Made by a program: the position numbers and the translations under genes. Below the pieces are notes generated by a model, which was not told where the DNA came from, ran no database searches, and worked only from the letters and a program-made list of their open reading frames with translations. From an uncultured Pelagibacteraceae bacterium (GTDB taxonomy: Bacteria > Pseudomonadota > Alphaproteobacteria > Pelagibacterales > Pelagibacteraceae): DNA of 64,000 nucleotides. The DNA is taken from positions 1 to 64,000 of the forward strand of contig CABZJA010000005.1 of assembly GCA_902525935.1 (NCBI GenBank). Direction: 5' to 3'. Positions 50,102 to 60,117 of the stretch are shown in pieces (the stretch's first letter is position 1; each line of letters opens with the position of its first letter).

Positions 50102-50889
50102 TATTGGACTGTAATTCTATGCATAATTCTATCACCTTTATAAGCAGTTGCTTGGTGAAGCATAGATCTGTTGTCCCAAATCGCTAATTGATTTTTTTCC
50201 CACTCTAAAGAATATTGAAATTTTTTCTTTACTTGATGTTTAAATAGATAATTCTTGAACTTTTTCTCAATTTTATCATTGTTAAAACGGATAAAATGAC
50301 CAGGGCTACAATATAAAGTGTACTTATTGTTAATTTTTCTTATTAAGTTATGTTTTGAAATAAGTTCTTTTGCCTTTTTGCCTTTCTCTTTTTCTCTCTC
50401 TATTCTTGTAACAGATATAGGTCCCTCAGATGAAAAAATACATTTTTCATATTTAAATTTTTTCTTGAATTTATTTGGTAAATTTTCATATGCTAGATAC
50501 TGGGAACAAAAGTCTGTATTCGCCTGGCCTCTTTTTGGAACAAGTTTAGATAATAACATCGTAAATCTTGGCGGTTTTTTTGTGTAAATTGAGTCGGTGT
50601 GAAATTGTTCTCCAAAACTTGGGCCCTTATCTGTAGATTTTCTCTGAACAACTGTGATTTGTGGATATTTTTTATTTAAACCTTTTAATCGAGGGTAATT
50701 AGCAAGTGTACCAAATTTTCTTGCAAATTTTATATAATGATCAGAATTCAAGTTCTGATTTCTAAAATAAATCATTCCATATTTTGATAAAGCAGATTTA
50801 ATTTTCTTTAATTTTGAATTGTTAATTTTATTTAAATCACAAATTAATTCTGCGCCAATATTTTTTTTATTAGGGATAATTTTAAACAT
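50101..50889 (-). CDS. TauD/TfdA family 2-oxoglutarate-dependent dioxygenase
   Basis: 262 residues. Fe(II) ligands are His97 and Asp99 in QFHTDSIY and His245 in SMLHQAT, and an Arg (254 or 258) near the end binds 2-oxoglutarate. Relatives oxidise taurine, 2,4-D, carnitine precursors and others; substrate is not defined. The ATG overlaps the dehalogenase-like gene by eight bases, and the stop overlaps the AEC gene start, giving a tightly coupled three-gene unit. Confidence 0.88.
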   Translation of the reverse strand: MFKIIPNKKNIGAELICDLNKINNSKLKKIKSALSKYGMIYFRNQNLNSDHYIKFARKFGTLANYPRLKGLNKKYPQITVVQRKSTDKGPSFGEQFHTDSIYTKKPPRFTMLLSKLVPKRGQANTDFCSQYLAYENLPNKFKKKFKYEKCIFSSEGPISVTRIEREKEKGKKAKELISKHNLIRKINNKYTLYCSPGHFIRFNNDKIEKKFKNYLFKHQVKKKFQYSLEWEKNQLAIWDNRSMLHQATAYKGDRIMHRITVQ

Positions 50890-51757
50890 ATTTTAAAAAA
50901 AAATTTTTTAATTGTTTAATTGTTTCTTTGGGATTTTGCTCTGGTATAAAATGTCCAGATTTAACAGCTGTTCCCATAATTTTTTTATATGAATATTTTT
51001 GCCAGATCTTTACTGGTTGAAATTGTTTGCCTACGACCCCGTTTTTTCCCCATAGAACTTGGATTGGAATATTAAGTTTTTTCTTTCGATCATGTCTATC
51101 ATGTTCCAAATCAATAGTTGCTGATGCTCTGTAATCTTCACAAGAAGCATGGATTCTCTTTGGTTGCTTAAAGCATTTTAAATAACTCTCCTCTACTTTT
51201 CCAAATTTGTGATTGCCTGACCATTTGTCTAAGCAATTTTTCATCCACTTTCTAGGATCACTCATTATCATTTTTTCAGGTAGCCATTTTGGTTGAATAA
51301 GAAAAAACCAATGAAAATAAGATTTTGCAAAATGTCTAGTTGTCAATTCATACATATCCAATGTTGGACAAATATCTAGTACACTTAAAGCAATTACATT
51401 TTTTTTGTGATCTCTTGCTAGTCTATGAGCAACTCTGCCTCCTCTATCATGACCAGCAACAAAAAATTTAGAAAATCCCAAACCAATCATTAACTGTTTC
51501 ATGTCATTTGCCATTTCTCTTTTTGAATAATTAAAATGTTTAGAATCTGAACTTGGAACTAAACTATCTCCGTAACCCCTAAGATCAGCAGCAACAACTG
51601 TAAAACTTTTAGATAATTCAGGAGCTGTTTTATGCCACATCAAATGTGTTTGTGGATATCCATGAAGTAATAATAAAGGCGGACCTTCTCCTTTAATTTT
51701 ACAAAAGACCCTCCCTTTTTTTACTTTGATATATCTACTTTTAAAACCCTCAAACAT
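50882..51757 (-). CDS. Haloacetate dehalogenase-like alpha/beta hydrolase
   Basis: 291 residues. The nucleophile is Asp104 in AGHDRGGRVAHRLA, with Asp128 in VLDICPT and His269 in SGHFIPE. The carboxylate-binding arginines Arg105 and Arg108 and the halide-pocket pair His149-Trp150 in YFHWFFLIQP match fluoroacetate dehalogenases, and a Tyr is present in CEDYRASA. Epoxide hydrolase is the alternative, but HW after the first cap helix favours haloacetate. Cytoplasmic; first gene of its operon. Confidence 0.85.
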   Translation of the reverse strand: MFEGFKSRYIKVKKGRVFCKIKGEGPPLLLLHGYPQTHLMWHKTAPELSKSFTVVAADLRGYGDSLVPSSDSKHFNYSKREMANDMKQLMIGLGFSKFFVAGHDRGGRVAHRLARDHKKNVIALSVLDICPTLDMYELTTRHFAKSYFHWFFLIQPKWLPEKMIMSDPRKWMKNCLDKWSGNHKFGKVEESYLKCFKQPKRIHASCEDYRASATIDLEHDRHDRKKKLNIPIQVLWGKNGVVGKQFQPVKIWQKYSYKKIMGTAVKSGHFIPEQNPKETIKQLKNFFLKYV

Positions 51758-51880
51758 TTTATTATTTTATCTCATATTTTTATAATTCAATCAGTAATTT
51801 TCAAAAATGTTCATTTAAAAGCTTAATAAAGTAAATTATTGAATTGAATTATGACTCATTGAATGTATATCTTCATTTTT

Positions 51881-52915
51881 GTGAGAATTGAAGAAGAACT
51901 AAAACTAGATTATTCCGACGTACTTTTCAGACCCAAAAGAAGCACTCTTAAAAGTAGAAAAGACGTTAATTTGAAACGAACTTATCGTTTTAAATATAGC
52001 AATAATGAGTGGTCTGGCATCCCTATTATGGCCGCAAATATGGATGGAGTTGGTGAACTAGGTATTGCTCAAAAATTATCAGAATATGAAATGATTACAT
52101 GCTTAACAAAACAGCATGATATAAAAAAAATTAAGCAATTCAAAAAAATTAAATCTATTTATCAAAATATTGCATTAAGTATTGGAACAAAAAAGGAAGA
52201 TTTTGAAAACTTAAATAAAGTTCTAAAAGAATTCAGCTTCATAAAATTTATTTGTATTGATGTTGCAAATGGTTACTCAGAACATTTTAGTAAATTTCTA
52301 AAATCTGTCAGAGATAAATATCCTACGAAAACTATAATTGCTGGTAATGTTGTAACTGCTGACATGACACAAGAACTTATTCTATCGGGTGCAGATATAG
52401 TTAAGGTTGGTATAGGACCTGGGAGTGTTTGTACAACAAGAATACAAACTGGAGTTGGGTATCCACAATTAAGTGCAGTAATTGAGTGTGCTGATGCTGC
52501 ACATGGTTTAGGAGCTCATATCATTGCTGATGGTGGTTGTACTTGTCCTGGCGACGTAGCTAAAGCATTTGGTGGAGGAGCAGATTTTGTTATGCTTGGT
52601 GGAATGCTCGCCGGTCATGATGAAGGAAAAGGTAAACTAGTAAAAACTAACGGGTCAAAATATATTGAATTTTATGGATCAAGTTCTGAAACTGCAAATA
52701 ATAAACATTATGGTGGATTATCAGATTATAGAAGTAGTGAAGGTAGAACAGTTAGAGTTAAGTATCGTGGCAAAATAAATGACACGATTTTAAATATACT
52801 TGGAGGTGTCAGAAGTAGCTGTACATACGTAGGAGCCCCTTCATTAAAACAACTTAGCAAATGCACCACATTTGTAAGAGTAACTAAACAATTTAACGAT
52901 ACATTTTTAAAATAA
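51881..52915 (+). CDS. guaC: GMP reductase
   Basis: 344 residues from GTG at 51881, which gives the family start [20 protein letters not shown]; an ATG at 51863 would add six residues of odd sequence. It reduces GMP to IMP with NADPH. Visible are [15 protein letters not shown], the catalytic Cys in [42 protein letters not shown] and [13 protein letters not shown]. The sequence closely follows the enterobacterial GuaC type. It is coupled to the dehydrogenase gene downstream by TAATG. Confidence 0.95.
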   Translation: MRIEEELKLDYSDVLFRPKRSTLKSRKDVNLKRTYRFKYSNNEWSGIPIMAANMDGVGELGIAQKLSEYEMITCLTKQHDIKKIKQFKKIKSIYQNIALSIGTKKEDFENLNKVLKEFSFIKFICIDVANGYSEHFSKFLKSVRDKYPTKTIIAGNVVTADMTQELILSGADIVKVGIGPGSVCTTRIQTGVGYPQLSAVIECADAAHGLGAHIIADGGCTCPGDVAKAFGGGADFVMLGGMLAGHDEGKGKLVKTNGSKYIEFYGSSSETANNKHYGGLSDYRSSEGRTVRVKYRGKINDTILNILGGVRSSCTYVGAPSLKQLSKCTTFVRVTKQFNDTFLK

Positions 52916-53988
52916 TGAAAGAATATTCTATAGCTTCAATTGCTGGAGATGGAATTGGTAAAGAAGTTGTGCCAGAAGCTCAAAAAATTTTAACAGAGAT
53001 TTCACAACAACATCAATTTAAATTGAAAATCGAAGATTATGACTTTGCTTCATGTGATTATTATGAAAAGCATGGAAAAATGATGCCAGATGATTGGAAA
53101 GATAAACTCACAAAGCATGATGCAATTTTTTTTGGTGCAGTTGGTATGCCTGATAAATACCCAGATCACATTACTCTTTGGGGATCATTATTAAAATTTA
53201 GAAGAGAATTTGATCAGTATATTAACTTAAGGCCGGTAAAGCTATTTGAGGGTGTGAGTGCACCATTAGCAAATAAGCAACCAGGTGATATTGATATGAT
53301 AATTGTCAGAGAGAATACGGAAGGTGAATATTCGTCTGTTGGAGGAAGAATGTATCAAGGTACTGACAGAGAAGTAGTAATTCAAGAAACGGTTATGTCA
53401 AAATATGGAATAGATAGAGTTCAAAAATTTGCATTTGAACTTGCTTCAAAGAGAAAAAGGAAAAAATTAACCAGTGCCACTAAATCAAATGGAATATCAA
53501 TAACGATGCCTTACTGGGATGAAAGATTTAATGAAAATAAAAAAAATTATTCCAATGTTGAAACGGATCAGTATCATATTGATATTTTAGCTGCGAGATT
53601 TGTACTTAGTCCTGAAAGATTTGATGTGATTGTAGCATCTAATTTATTTGGTGATATTTTATCTGATTTAGGTCCTGCTTGTACTGGCACTATTGGGATT
53701 GCTCCATCTGGCAACATAAATCCATCTAATAAGTATCCATCTTTATTTGAACCAGTTCATGGGTCTGCTCCAGATATAGCTGGTCAAGGTATTGCAAATC
53801 CAATCGGTCAGATCTGGTCTGCTGCAATGATGCTAGATTATTTAGGTGAGAAAGAGGCTTCTAAGAGAATTGTTAAATCAATTGAGTTAACTCTTAAAGA
53901 CAAAGACAGTAGAACAAAAGATCTTCAAGGATCTAGTAATACTACCCAGTGTTCAAAAAAGATATTAGATAATCTTAGCACAGTTTAA
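52915..53988 (+). CDS. Tartrate dehydrogenase / D-malate dehydrogenase family protein
   Basis: 357-residue beta-decarboxylating dehydrogenase. Seen are IAGDGIGKEVVPEA, FGAVGMPDKYPDHITLWGSLLKFRREFDQYINLRP (the tartrate/D-malate type substrate loop), VRENTEGEYSSVGGR, the Lys/Asp metal site around FGDILSDLGP and PVHGSAPDIAGQGIANP. The HITLWG motif favours TtuC/DmlA over isopropylmalate dehydrogenase LeuB. The start overlaps the guaC stop; the next gene is an EamA carrier. Confidence 0.9.
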   Translation: MKEYSIASIAGDGIGKEVVPEAQKILTEISQQHQFKLKIEDYDFASCDYYEKHGKMMPDDWKDKLTKHDAIFFGAVGMPDKYPDHITLWGSLLKFRREFDQYINLRPVKLFEGVSAPLANKQPGDIDMIIVRENTEGEYSSVGGRMYQGTDREVVIQETVMSKYGIDRVQKFAFELASKRKRKKLTSATKSNGISITMPYWDERFNENKKNYSNVETDQYHIDILAARFVLSPERFDVIVASNLFGDILSDLGPACTGTIGIAPSGNINPSNKYPSLFEPVHGSAPDIAGQGIANPIGQIWSAAMMLDYLGEKEASKRIVKSIELTLKDKDSRTKDLQGSSNTTQCSKKILDNLSTV

Positions 53989-54002
53989 AATTTATTTAAA
54001 TT

Positions 54003-54884
54003 ATGAGATTAGTTAAAAATAAATCAATAAGTAAAGTTATAACTTTATGCATTGTAGGTTTTTTTATTTTTGTTTGCCAAGACTCTACTGCAAAATATCT
54101 TGGAGCTTTAATGCCATTAAATCAAGTTGTATGGGGAAGATTTTTTTTTCACTTTGTAATTATTTTAGTATTATTTGCAATCTTAAAACCTAAAGTAAGT
54201 CTTAAAAAAAATTTTAGTATTAATATTATAAGATCTATACTGATGGTGTTTGCTACATTTTTTTTTGTGCATTCTCTTCAAAAATTTGATCTTGTAGATA
54301 TTTATGTTGTTTTTTTTTCAGCTCCGTTAATAGTTTCTATTTTAACTGCAATATTTTTGAAAGATATACTAACACCGAAAGGTATAATTTTAATGTTATT
54401 AAGTTTTGGTTGCATAATTTATTCTATGAGTCCGAGTATGAAAATTTTAAGTTTAGATTTAGTTTTTCCACTGGTTCCTCCTCTGTGCTGGGCTTTGTAT
54501 CAATTTTTTACAAAATTTATATCTGGAGATAATGACCCATTAGTAGCATTATTTTATGCAGCTGTTGTTGGTGCAGTTGTTTTTTCTGTTTATGTTTTTA
54601 TAGATTGGACCCCTATTGAAAATAAAAACTTGTGGATTGGTTTAATTTGTCTTGGTGTGTTGGGTTTTGTTAGTCATCTTTTAATAATATATGCTATTCA
54701 ATTATCTAATTTATCATTTGTAACTAATTTTCAGTATTCTCAATTAATTTGGTCCACAATTATAAATTTTTATATTTTTGGAGTACCTTTTGATTTTAAT
54801 AAAACCTTTGGAGTTATTGGTATAATTGTTTTTGGGGTTTTATTTGTTCAGGCTGAAAGTCGAAAAAAAAAAATTAATTCTTAA
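54003..54884 (+). CDS. EamA/DMT family transporter
   Basis: 293 residues with ten predicted helices in two EamA repeats; MPLNQVVWGRFFFHFVIILV in the first and NLSFVTNFQYSQLIWSTIINF in the second are typical. Substrate unknown. It follows the tartrate dehydrogenase gene by 14 bases on the same strand. It overlaps the stop of the converging dimethylglycine-dehydrogenase-like gene by 11 bases, the longest convergent overlap in the window. Confidence 0.88.
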   Translation: MRLVKNKSISKVITLCIVGFFIFVCQDSTAKYLGALMPLNQVVWGRFFFHFVIILVLFAILKPKVSLKKNFSINIIRSILMVFATFFFVHSLQKFDLVDIYVVFFSAPLIVSILTAIFLKDILTPKGIILMLLSFGCIIYSMSPSMKILSLDLVFPLVPPLCWALYQFFTKFISGDNDPLVALFYAAVVGAVVFSVYVFIDWTPIENKNLWIGLICLGVLGFVSHLLIIYAIQLSNLSFVTNFQYSQLIWSTIINFYIFGVPFDFNKTFGVIGIIVFGVLFVQAESRKKKINS

Positions 54885-57342
54885 AATTTTTTTGATTTAA
54901 AGGTTTTTCTAATACCTCAACTGGATATTTTTGTTTTTCAATTTCAATAAATATATTTTTGCCTTTTAATGTTTCAACTGTATTCCCTGAATTGACATAT
55001 CCAAAAGAAAGATTTTTATCATAACAAAAGGAATAATTTCCCGAAGTTGTTCTACCAATTATTTTATCATCCTTATAAATTGGCTCTTCATGTAATAAAA
55101 GGGGCTTACCAGGTTTGCTATCTTTAAGAGTGAACATCATCATTCTCTTATCTAATTTTTGGTCTTTAATTTTTAATAGAGCATCTTTTCCAATAAAGTT
55201 TACATTTTTCTTATAACTAATTGCAAATTTTAAACCTGCTTGGTATTGATTTTCCTCTGGTGAAATGTCATGTCCCCAGTGAACAAATCCACTTTCCATT
55301 CTCATAATATCCATGGCATGCATTCCACAATGAGATAGTTCAAAGTTTTTCCCCTCTTCAATTAGAATTTCATATAAATCCTTAGCGGAGCTACTATCAA
55401 CATAAAGTTCAAAACCTACTTCACCCACATAAGATAATCGTTGAGCCCATATCTTAATTTCTTTTGGTTTTCCCCAAGGAGTATTTGCATCAAATATGTT
55501 TATGAATTTTCCTGTTCCAAATTTAAATTTTTCATTACTAAAATCATCTTTGCAAATTTTTGAAATCATTTCTCTGCTCTTTGGACCAAATAAACCTAAG
55601 CAGCAAAATTCCTCAGTAACATCAGAAAACTCTACATCTTTATCTAAATATTTTAATATGTGATATTTATCGTATTCTCTTGTTGCTGCTGAACTCATAA
55701 TTCTAAAGTAATTTTTATCCATGCATACAACAGTTAAATCTGTTTCTATTCCACCATCTTCATTAAGCATGTGAGTGTAAGTTGTTTTTCCAATTTCATT
55801 TTTAATATTTGCAGTACATAACTTTTGTAATTCTTGATGAGTTTTTTCACCTTTCAGGTCAAATTTTGAAAATGTTGAGAAATCGAATAAACCGACATTT
55901 TTCCTAGCATTTAAGGTCTCATGTTTTGCTGACGGATACCAATTTTGATAATTAAAACTATATTCATATTTAGGCTCATTACCATTTAGTGAATACCACA
56001 TTGGTCTTTCAAATCCTCCAGCAACTCCGAAACAAGCTCCTGCTTTTTTTAATTTTTGATGATAAGGCAAAAGTTTTTGGTTTCTTGATGTATTATGTTG
56101 TTTATAAGGCCAATGCATTCCATATAGATCACCTAATGTTTCTGTAACCCTTTCCATAATAAAGTTTTTTGAAGAATGAAATCTTTGAAACCTTTTAATG
56201 TCTACCGAAAATAGATCTTCGTTAACATGTCCATTCATCATCCATTCAGCAGTAACTCTACCCGCTCCTCCTGAGCTTGCAATTCCAATGCTATTAAAAC
56301 CACAACATGTATACAAATTTTTAACTTCTGGAGTTTCACCTAATAAATACTGTGTATCAGGTGTAAAAGACTCTGGTCCTGAAAAAAATTTTCTAATACC
56401 TGCATTTTGTAACATTGGTAATCTATGAAATGATTTCTCTAGGAATGGTTCGAAATGATCAAAGTCATCTGGAAATTCACCAAAAGAAAAGTCATCTGGA
56501 ACTCTTCCAGTTTTTTTAAAAGCAGGTTTTGCATTTGGTTCAAAAATACCAACCAGAATTTTTCCAGCATCTTCTTTTAAATATAGACAAGCATTATAAT
56601 CTCTCAATACAGGAAGATTTTGGGGTAAATCTTTAATAGGCTCTGTGATTACATAAAAGTGTTCATTTGGATATAATGGTACGCTAACATTAATATCTTC
56701 ACCCAGTTGTCTTGACCACATACCTGTCGCCATAACAACATATTCGCAGTCTATAATTCCTTTATCAGTCTCTACTCCACTTATTCTTGAGTTTTTAATA
56801 AGAATTTTTTTTACAGGAGTTTGTTCAAATATCGATGCACCATGCATTCTAGCAGCTTTAGCTAGTACATTTGTAACCCCCACAGGATCTGCCTGTCCAT
56901 CTTTAGGCATGTAAACTCCTCCTACCAGATCTTTATTATGTAATACTGGATATAACTCTTTTATTCTTTTTTGATTTAAAACTTCAACTTCAACATTAGA
57001 TAATTGTGCTGCTGTTGCTTGTCTTAATAATTCCTGCATTCTTTCATTTGTTGATGCAACAGTTATTGCTCCATTTTGTTTTAGACCAGTTGATAAACCA
57101 GTAGTTTTTTCTAATTCTTTGTAAAGATCTAAAGTGTACTTTCTAATTTTAGTAATTGTTGATGATGCACCTAACTGACCCATTAAACCCGCGGCATGCC
57201 ATGTTGTTCCAGATGTAAGTTGATCTCTTTCAAGTAAAACTACATCTTTCCATCCGAATTTAGTTAAATGATAAGCACATGAAGTTCCAGCAACACCTCC
57301 TCCTATAACAACTACTTTAGTACTTTTAGGTAACTCTTTCAT
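54874..57342 (-). CDS. Dimethylglycine/sarcosine dehydrogenase-like FAD protein with GcvT domain
   Basis: 822 residues. The N-terminal DAO half has the FAD motif VVVIGGGVAGTSCAYHL and SGTTWHAAG, in which His49 is the covalent flavin site of dimethylglycine and sarcosine dehydrogenases. The C-terminal half (from about residue 430) is a GcvT-like tetrahydrofolate domain, with VGLFDFSTFSKFDL and SYVGEVGFELYV. It would demethylate an N-methyl glycine and pass formaldehyde to folate. It lies 26 bases after the iron-ABC ATPase gene on the same strand, perhaps only by compaction. Confidence 0.92.
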   Translation of the reverse strand: MKELPKSTKVVVIGGGVAGTSCAYHLTKFGWKDVVLLERDQLTSGTTWHAAGLMGQLGASSTITKIRKYTLDLYKELEKTTGLSTGLKQNGAITVASTNERMQELLRQATAAQLSNVEVEVLNQKRIKELYPVLHNKDLVGGVYMPKDGQADPVGVTNVLAKAARMHGASIFEQTPVKKILIKNSRISGVETDKGIIDCEYVVMATGMWSRQLGEDINVSVPLYPNEHFYVITEPIKDLPQNLPVLRDYNACLYLKEDAGKILVGIFEPNAKPAFKKTGRVPDDFSFGEFPDDFDHFEPFLEKSFHRLPMLQNAGIRKFFSGPESFTPDTQYLLGETPEVKNLYTCCGFNSIGIASSGGAGRVTAEWMMNGHVNEDLFSVDIKRFQRFHSSKNFIMERVTETLGDLYGMHWPYKQHNTSRNQKLLPYHQKLKKAGACFGVAGGFERPMWYSLNGNEPKYEYSFNYQNWYPSAKHETLNARKNVGLFDFSTFSKFDLKGEKTHQELQKLCTANIKNEIGKTTYTHMLNEDGGIETDLTVVCMDKNYFRIMSSAATREYDKYHILKYLDKDVEFSDVTEEFCCLGLFGPKSREMISKICKDDFSNEKFKFGTGKFINIFDANTPWGKPKEIKIWAQRLSYVGEVGFELYVDSSSAKDLYEILIEEGKNFELSHCGMHAMDIMRMESGFVHWGHDISPEENQYQAGLKFAISYKKNVNFIGKDALLKIKDQKLDKRMMMFTLKDSKPGKPLLLHEEPIYKDDKIIGRTTSGNYSFCYDKNLSFGYVNSGNTVETLKGKNIFIEIEKQKYPVEVLEKPLNQKNFKN

Positions 57343-57368
57343 ATATATACAAATTTATATAATTAATT

Positions 57369-58424
57369 TTAAAAGCAAACAATATGGTCAATATGGATAG
57401 GTCTTTTTATACCAAATTTCTCATCAACTTCATGTTGGTGAATGTGATGTGAATGAACAAAGACTGGAATTAAATTATTACTTATTGTCTTTAATGTATA
57501 AATAAAATTTGATCCTCTGAACTTTCTATCGACTACTTCAAGTTTAAGATTGCTTGAGTCATCATGCTCTAAGTCTTCGGGTTGTATGAGTAGTTTTACT
57601 TTTGATCCAATTGGAAATGGTCTTGCAAAATTACCTGTTATTGTCCCTAAATCTTCATTTTCAAGACTTTTAGGGCTAGTGACTTCTGCTGGTATCAATA
57701 TACCTCTATTCAGAAAATTAACTACTTCTTCAGAATTTGGTAAATGATAAACATTATATGGATCATCATATTGCTTTAATTGACCATCTAAAATAATTCC
57801 ACACTTAGTTCCTAAGTAAAATGCCTCATATGAATCATGTGTAACAATTATTGTTGTTATTTTTGAATTGGTTAATATTTGCTTTAATTCAACTTGAATT
57901 TCTTCCTTAAAACTTTGATCAACATTAGACAAAGGTTCATCAAGCATTAATAAATCTGGTTGAGAAACTAACGATCTAGCCAATGATGCTCTTTGTGCTT
58001 CACCAGCGCTTATTTCGTGAGGAAACTTATTTAAAATTTTATTTAAATTCAAAAAATTAATTATGTCTTTAGAAAGTATTTTTTTATCATCTTTTACTCT
58101 TTCTGAACCAAGATTTATATTTTTCTCAATATTGTAATGAGGAAATAGACTATTTTCTTGAAATGAAAGAGCAACGTTACGATTTTCTGGTTCCACATGT
58201 GTATTGCTTGAAGATATTGTTTTTCCTTTTAGTTTTATTGTACCTTGTTTGATTTTCTCCAAACCTGCAATAGTTCTTAAAATCGTAGTCTTTCCTATTC
58301 CAGAGGGACCAAGTAAACAAACAATATCTCCCTCATTTTCAATTTTTAAAGAAACGTTATTTACTTTATTTTTCCCACCAGCAACAAAAGATACATTATC
58401 GATTTCAAAAAAATTATTAGCCAT
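57369..58424 (-). CDS. fbpC: Fe(III) ABC transporter ATP-binding protein
   Basis: 351 residues with Walker A GPSGIGKTT, Q-loop FQENSLFPHYN, signature SAGEAQRASLARSL, Walker B LLMLDEPLSNVD and the switch His in VTHDSYEA; a TOBE-like regulatory domain follows from about residue 240. Such a domain is usual in FbpC/PotA-type ATPases. The ATG overlaps the permease stop (TGATG). Confidence 0.93.
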   Translation of the reverse strand: MANNFFEIDNVSFVAGGKNKVNNVSLKIENEGDIVCLLGPSGIGKTTILRTIAGLEKIKQGTIKLKGKTISSSNTHVEPENRNVALSFQENSLFPHYNIEKNINLGSERVKDDKKILSKDIINFLNLNKILNKFPHEISAGEAQRASLARSLVSQPDLLMLDEPLSNVDQSFKEEIQVELKQILTNSKITTIIVTHDSYEAFYLGTKCGIILDGQLKQYDDPYNVYHLPNSEEVVNFLNRGILIPAEVTSPKSLENEDLGTITGNFARPFPIGSKVKLLIQPEDLEHDDSSNLKLEVVDRKFRGSNFIYTLKTISNNLIPVFVHSHHIHQHEVDEKFGIKRPIHIDHIVCF

Positions 58425-60034
58425 CAGTCTTTCAAAATAAATTTAGATGTGACCAAAATAAATGTACTCGCAATTAATATCAAGAATAATGATGGAACTG
58501 CTGCCGCTTCTAAAAGATCTTGAGATGCAAATATATAAGCTGTTGTAGCAAAAGTTTCAAAGTTAAATGGTCTCAATATTAATGTGATAGGTAATTCTTT
58601 TATTACTTCTATTGTAATTAATATTCCTATTAGAAATACAGAATTTTTTAAATAAGGAACATGAATTCCTAAAAAAGTTTTTATTTTAGAGTAACCAAGC
58701 AGATATGAACTTTCATCAATTGACCTATTTATTCTTTCGTAACCTGTTTTCAATCCGTTATAAGCTAGAGAATAAAATCTGATAAAATATACTATCACTA
58801 AACCAAAAATAGATCCTATAAATATTTTCTTTATAGAATTAAATTCAAAGGCTTTTACAAAAGTATTATCGAACCATGCAATAAAAGTGATGAATGCAAC
58901 AGCTAAAATTACTCCAGGAATTGCATATCCTGTAATAGAAAATGTTGTAAGAAAGTTTAAAAATTTACTTTTAGTAACTCTATTTCCATAATTTGAAATA
59001 AATGAAAAAACTACTAATACTATACTAGATAAAAAAACTAAATATATTGTGTTTGAAAGTAATTGAAAGGTATTTAAATCAAATAAATTTTTTGGAAAAA
59101 TTATTGTCCAATATAACATTTGTAAAACAGGAAATAGAAAACTTATAAAAAATACTAAAAAACAAAACCCAAAAGCTAAAGTCCCTTTAGAAATATTTAG
59201 TTTAATTTTCTTCTTTTCTTTGATGCCACCTTTAATTGGAGAGTGATATTGGGCGCGTTTTCTTGAGATATTTTCAATAAAAAAAAGACCTAAAATAAAT
59301 AATAGTAAAAAAAATGAGAGCTGATTTGCAAAAGCTAAATCATCAAAAGAAATCCATGAATCATATATTCCTGTAGTAAGAGTTGCTATTCCAAAAAACG
59401 ATACTGCGCCAAAATCAGATAGAGTTTCCATTGCAACTAAGGCTAATCCAGCAACTATTGCTGGTCTAGCTGATGGTAAAATGATCTTGAAAAAAGATTT
59501 ATATTTAGAAAAACCAAGATTTTGACCAAGCTCGATTAAATTTTGAGATTGATAATGAAATGATGCTCTAGTTAGAACGTAAACATATCCAAATAATGAA
59601 AAAGATACTGATAATATGGCCCCTAGCATACCATCAAATTTTGGGATTGATCTATTGTATTCACCAGGTCCAAGTAAAGATTTTAATATTGAATATAATG
59701 TTCCAAAGTTTTCAAAAAAAGCTGTTAGTGAATAAGCATAAATATAAGCAGGCACTGCAAAAGATAATATTAAGGCCCATTTAAAAAATTTAACTCCAGG
59801 AAAATCATAAAATGATACTACATAAGCACATCCAACACCTAAAATTAAGGTAAGTATTAATACTCCAATAAGTAAAGTTAAAGAGTTATAGATGTATTCA
59901 ATTAGAAAAGTATTTTTTAAAATATCGTAGTAATTTGTTGTTTCTTGGAAGAAACTTGCGAACACAGTTAAAATTGGAATTGCAACAATAAATGAAACTA
60001 TAAAAGATGATAAGTACCAGGAATTAAATTTCAT
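58424..60034 (-). CDS. fbpB: Fe(III) ABC transporter permease, fused two-domain type
   Basis: 536 residues with about 12 helices. Two permease domains are fused head to tail, each with an EAA loop: LGQNLGFSKYKSFFKIILPSARPAI in the first and SYLLGYSKIKTFLGIHVPYLK in the second. Fused permeases are normal for ferric iron (FbpB/SfuB) and thiamine systems. The start follows a hairpin and the 57-residue Cys-rich gene. Confidence 0.93.
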   Translation of the reverse strand: MKFNSWYLSSFIVSFIVAIPILTVFASFFQETTNYYDILKNTFLIEYIYNSLTLLIGVLILTLILGVGCAYVVSFYDFPGVKFFKWALILSFAVPAYIYAYSLTAFFENFGTLYSILKSLLGPGEYNRSIPKFDGMLGAILSVSFSLFGYVYVLTRASFHYQSQNLIELGQNLGFSKYKSFFKIILPSARPAIVAGLALVAMETLSDFGAVSFFGIATLTTGIYDSWISFDDLAFANQLSFFLLLFILGLFFIENISRKRAQYHSPIKGGIKEKKKIKLNISKGTLAFGFCFLVFFISFLFPVLQMLYWTIIFPKNLFDLNTFQLLSNTIYLVFLSSIVLVVFSFISNYGNRVTKSKFLNFLTTFSITGYAIPGVILAVAFITFIAWFDNTFVKAFEFNSIKKIFIGSIFGLVIVYFIRFYSLAYNGLKTGYERINRSIDESSYLLGYSKIKTFLGIHVPYLKNSVFLIGILITIEVIKELPITLILRPFNFETFATTAYIFASQDLLEAAAVPSLFLILIASTFILVTSKFILKD

Positions 60035-60070
60035 ATATTATAATCCGCCTTATAATCATGAAAATCAAAA

Positions 60071-60104
60071 GTGCCCATGGTTTAGGAGACCAAACCATAG
60101 GCAC
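60071..60104 (-). terminator. Terminator-like hairpin upstream of fbpB
   Basis: GTGCC and ATGGTTT (60071-60083, one base between) pair with AAACCAT and GGCAC (60092-60104) to give a 12-pair stem with one C-A mismatch and an eight-base loop. On the minus strand TTTTGATTTT follows. It stands between the binding-protein/small-gene part and the permease part of the iron operon and should lower fbpBC expression relative to fbpA. Confidence 0.72.
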
Positions 60105-60117
60105 AAACTTTAGAAAA

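Noticed and set aside
57369-58424. The ATPase as missing partner of the amino-acid ABC transporter
   Set aside because: It is coupled to the ferric-iron permease by TGATG and has the C-terminal regulatory domain of FbpC/PotA types, unlike HisP.
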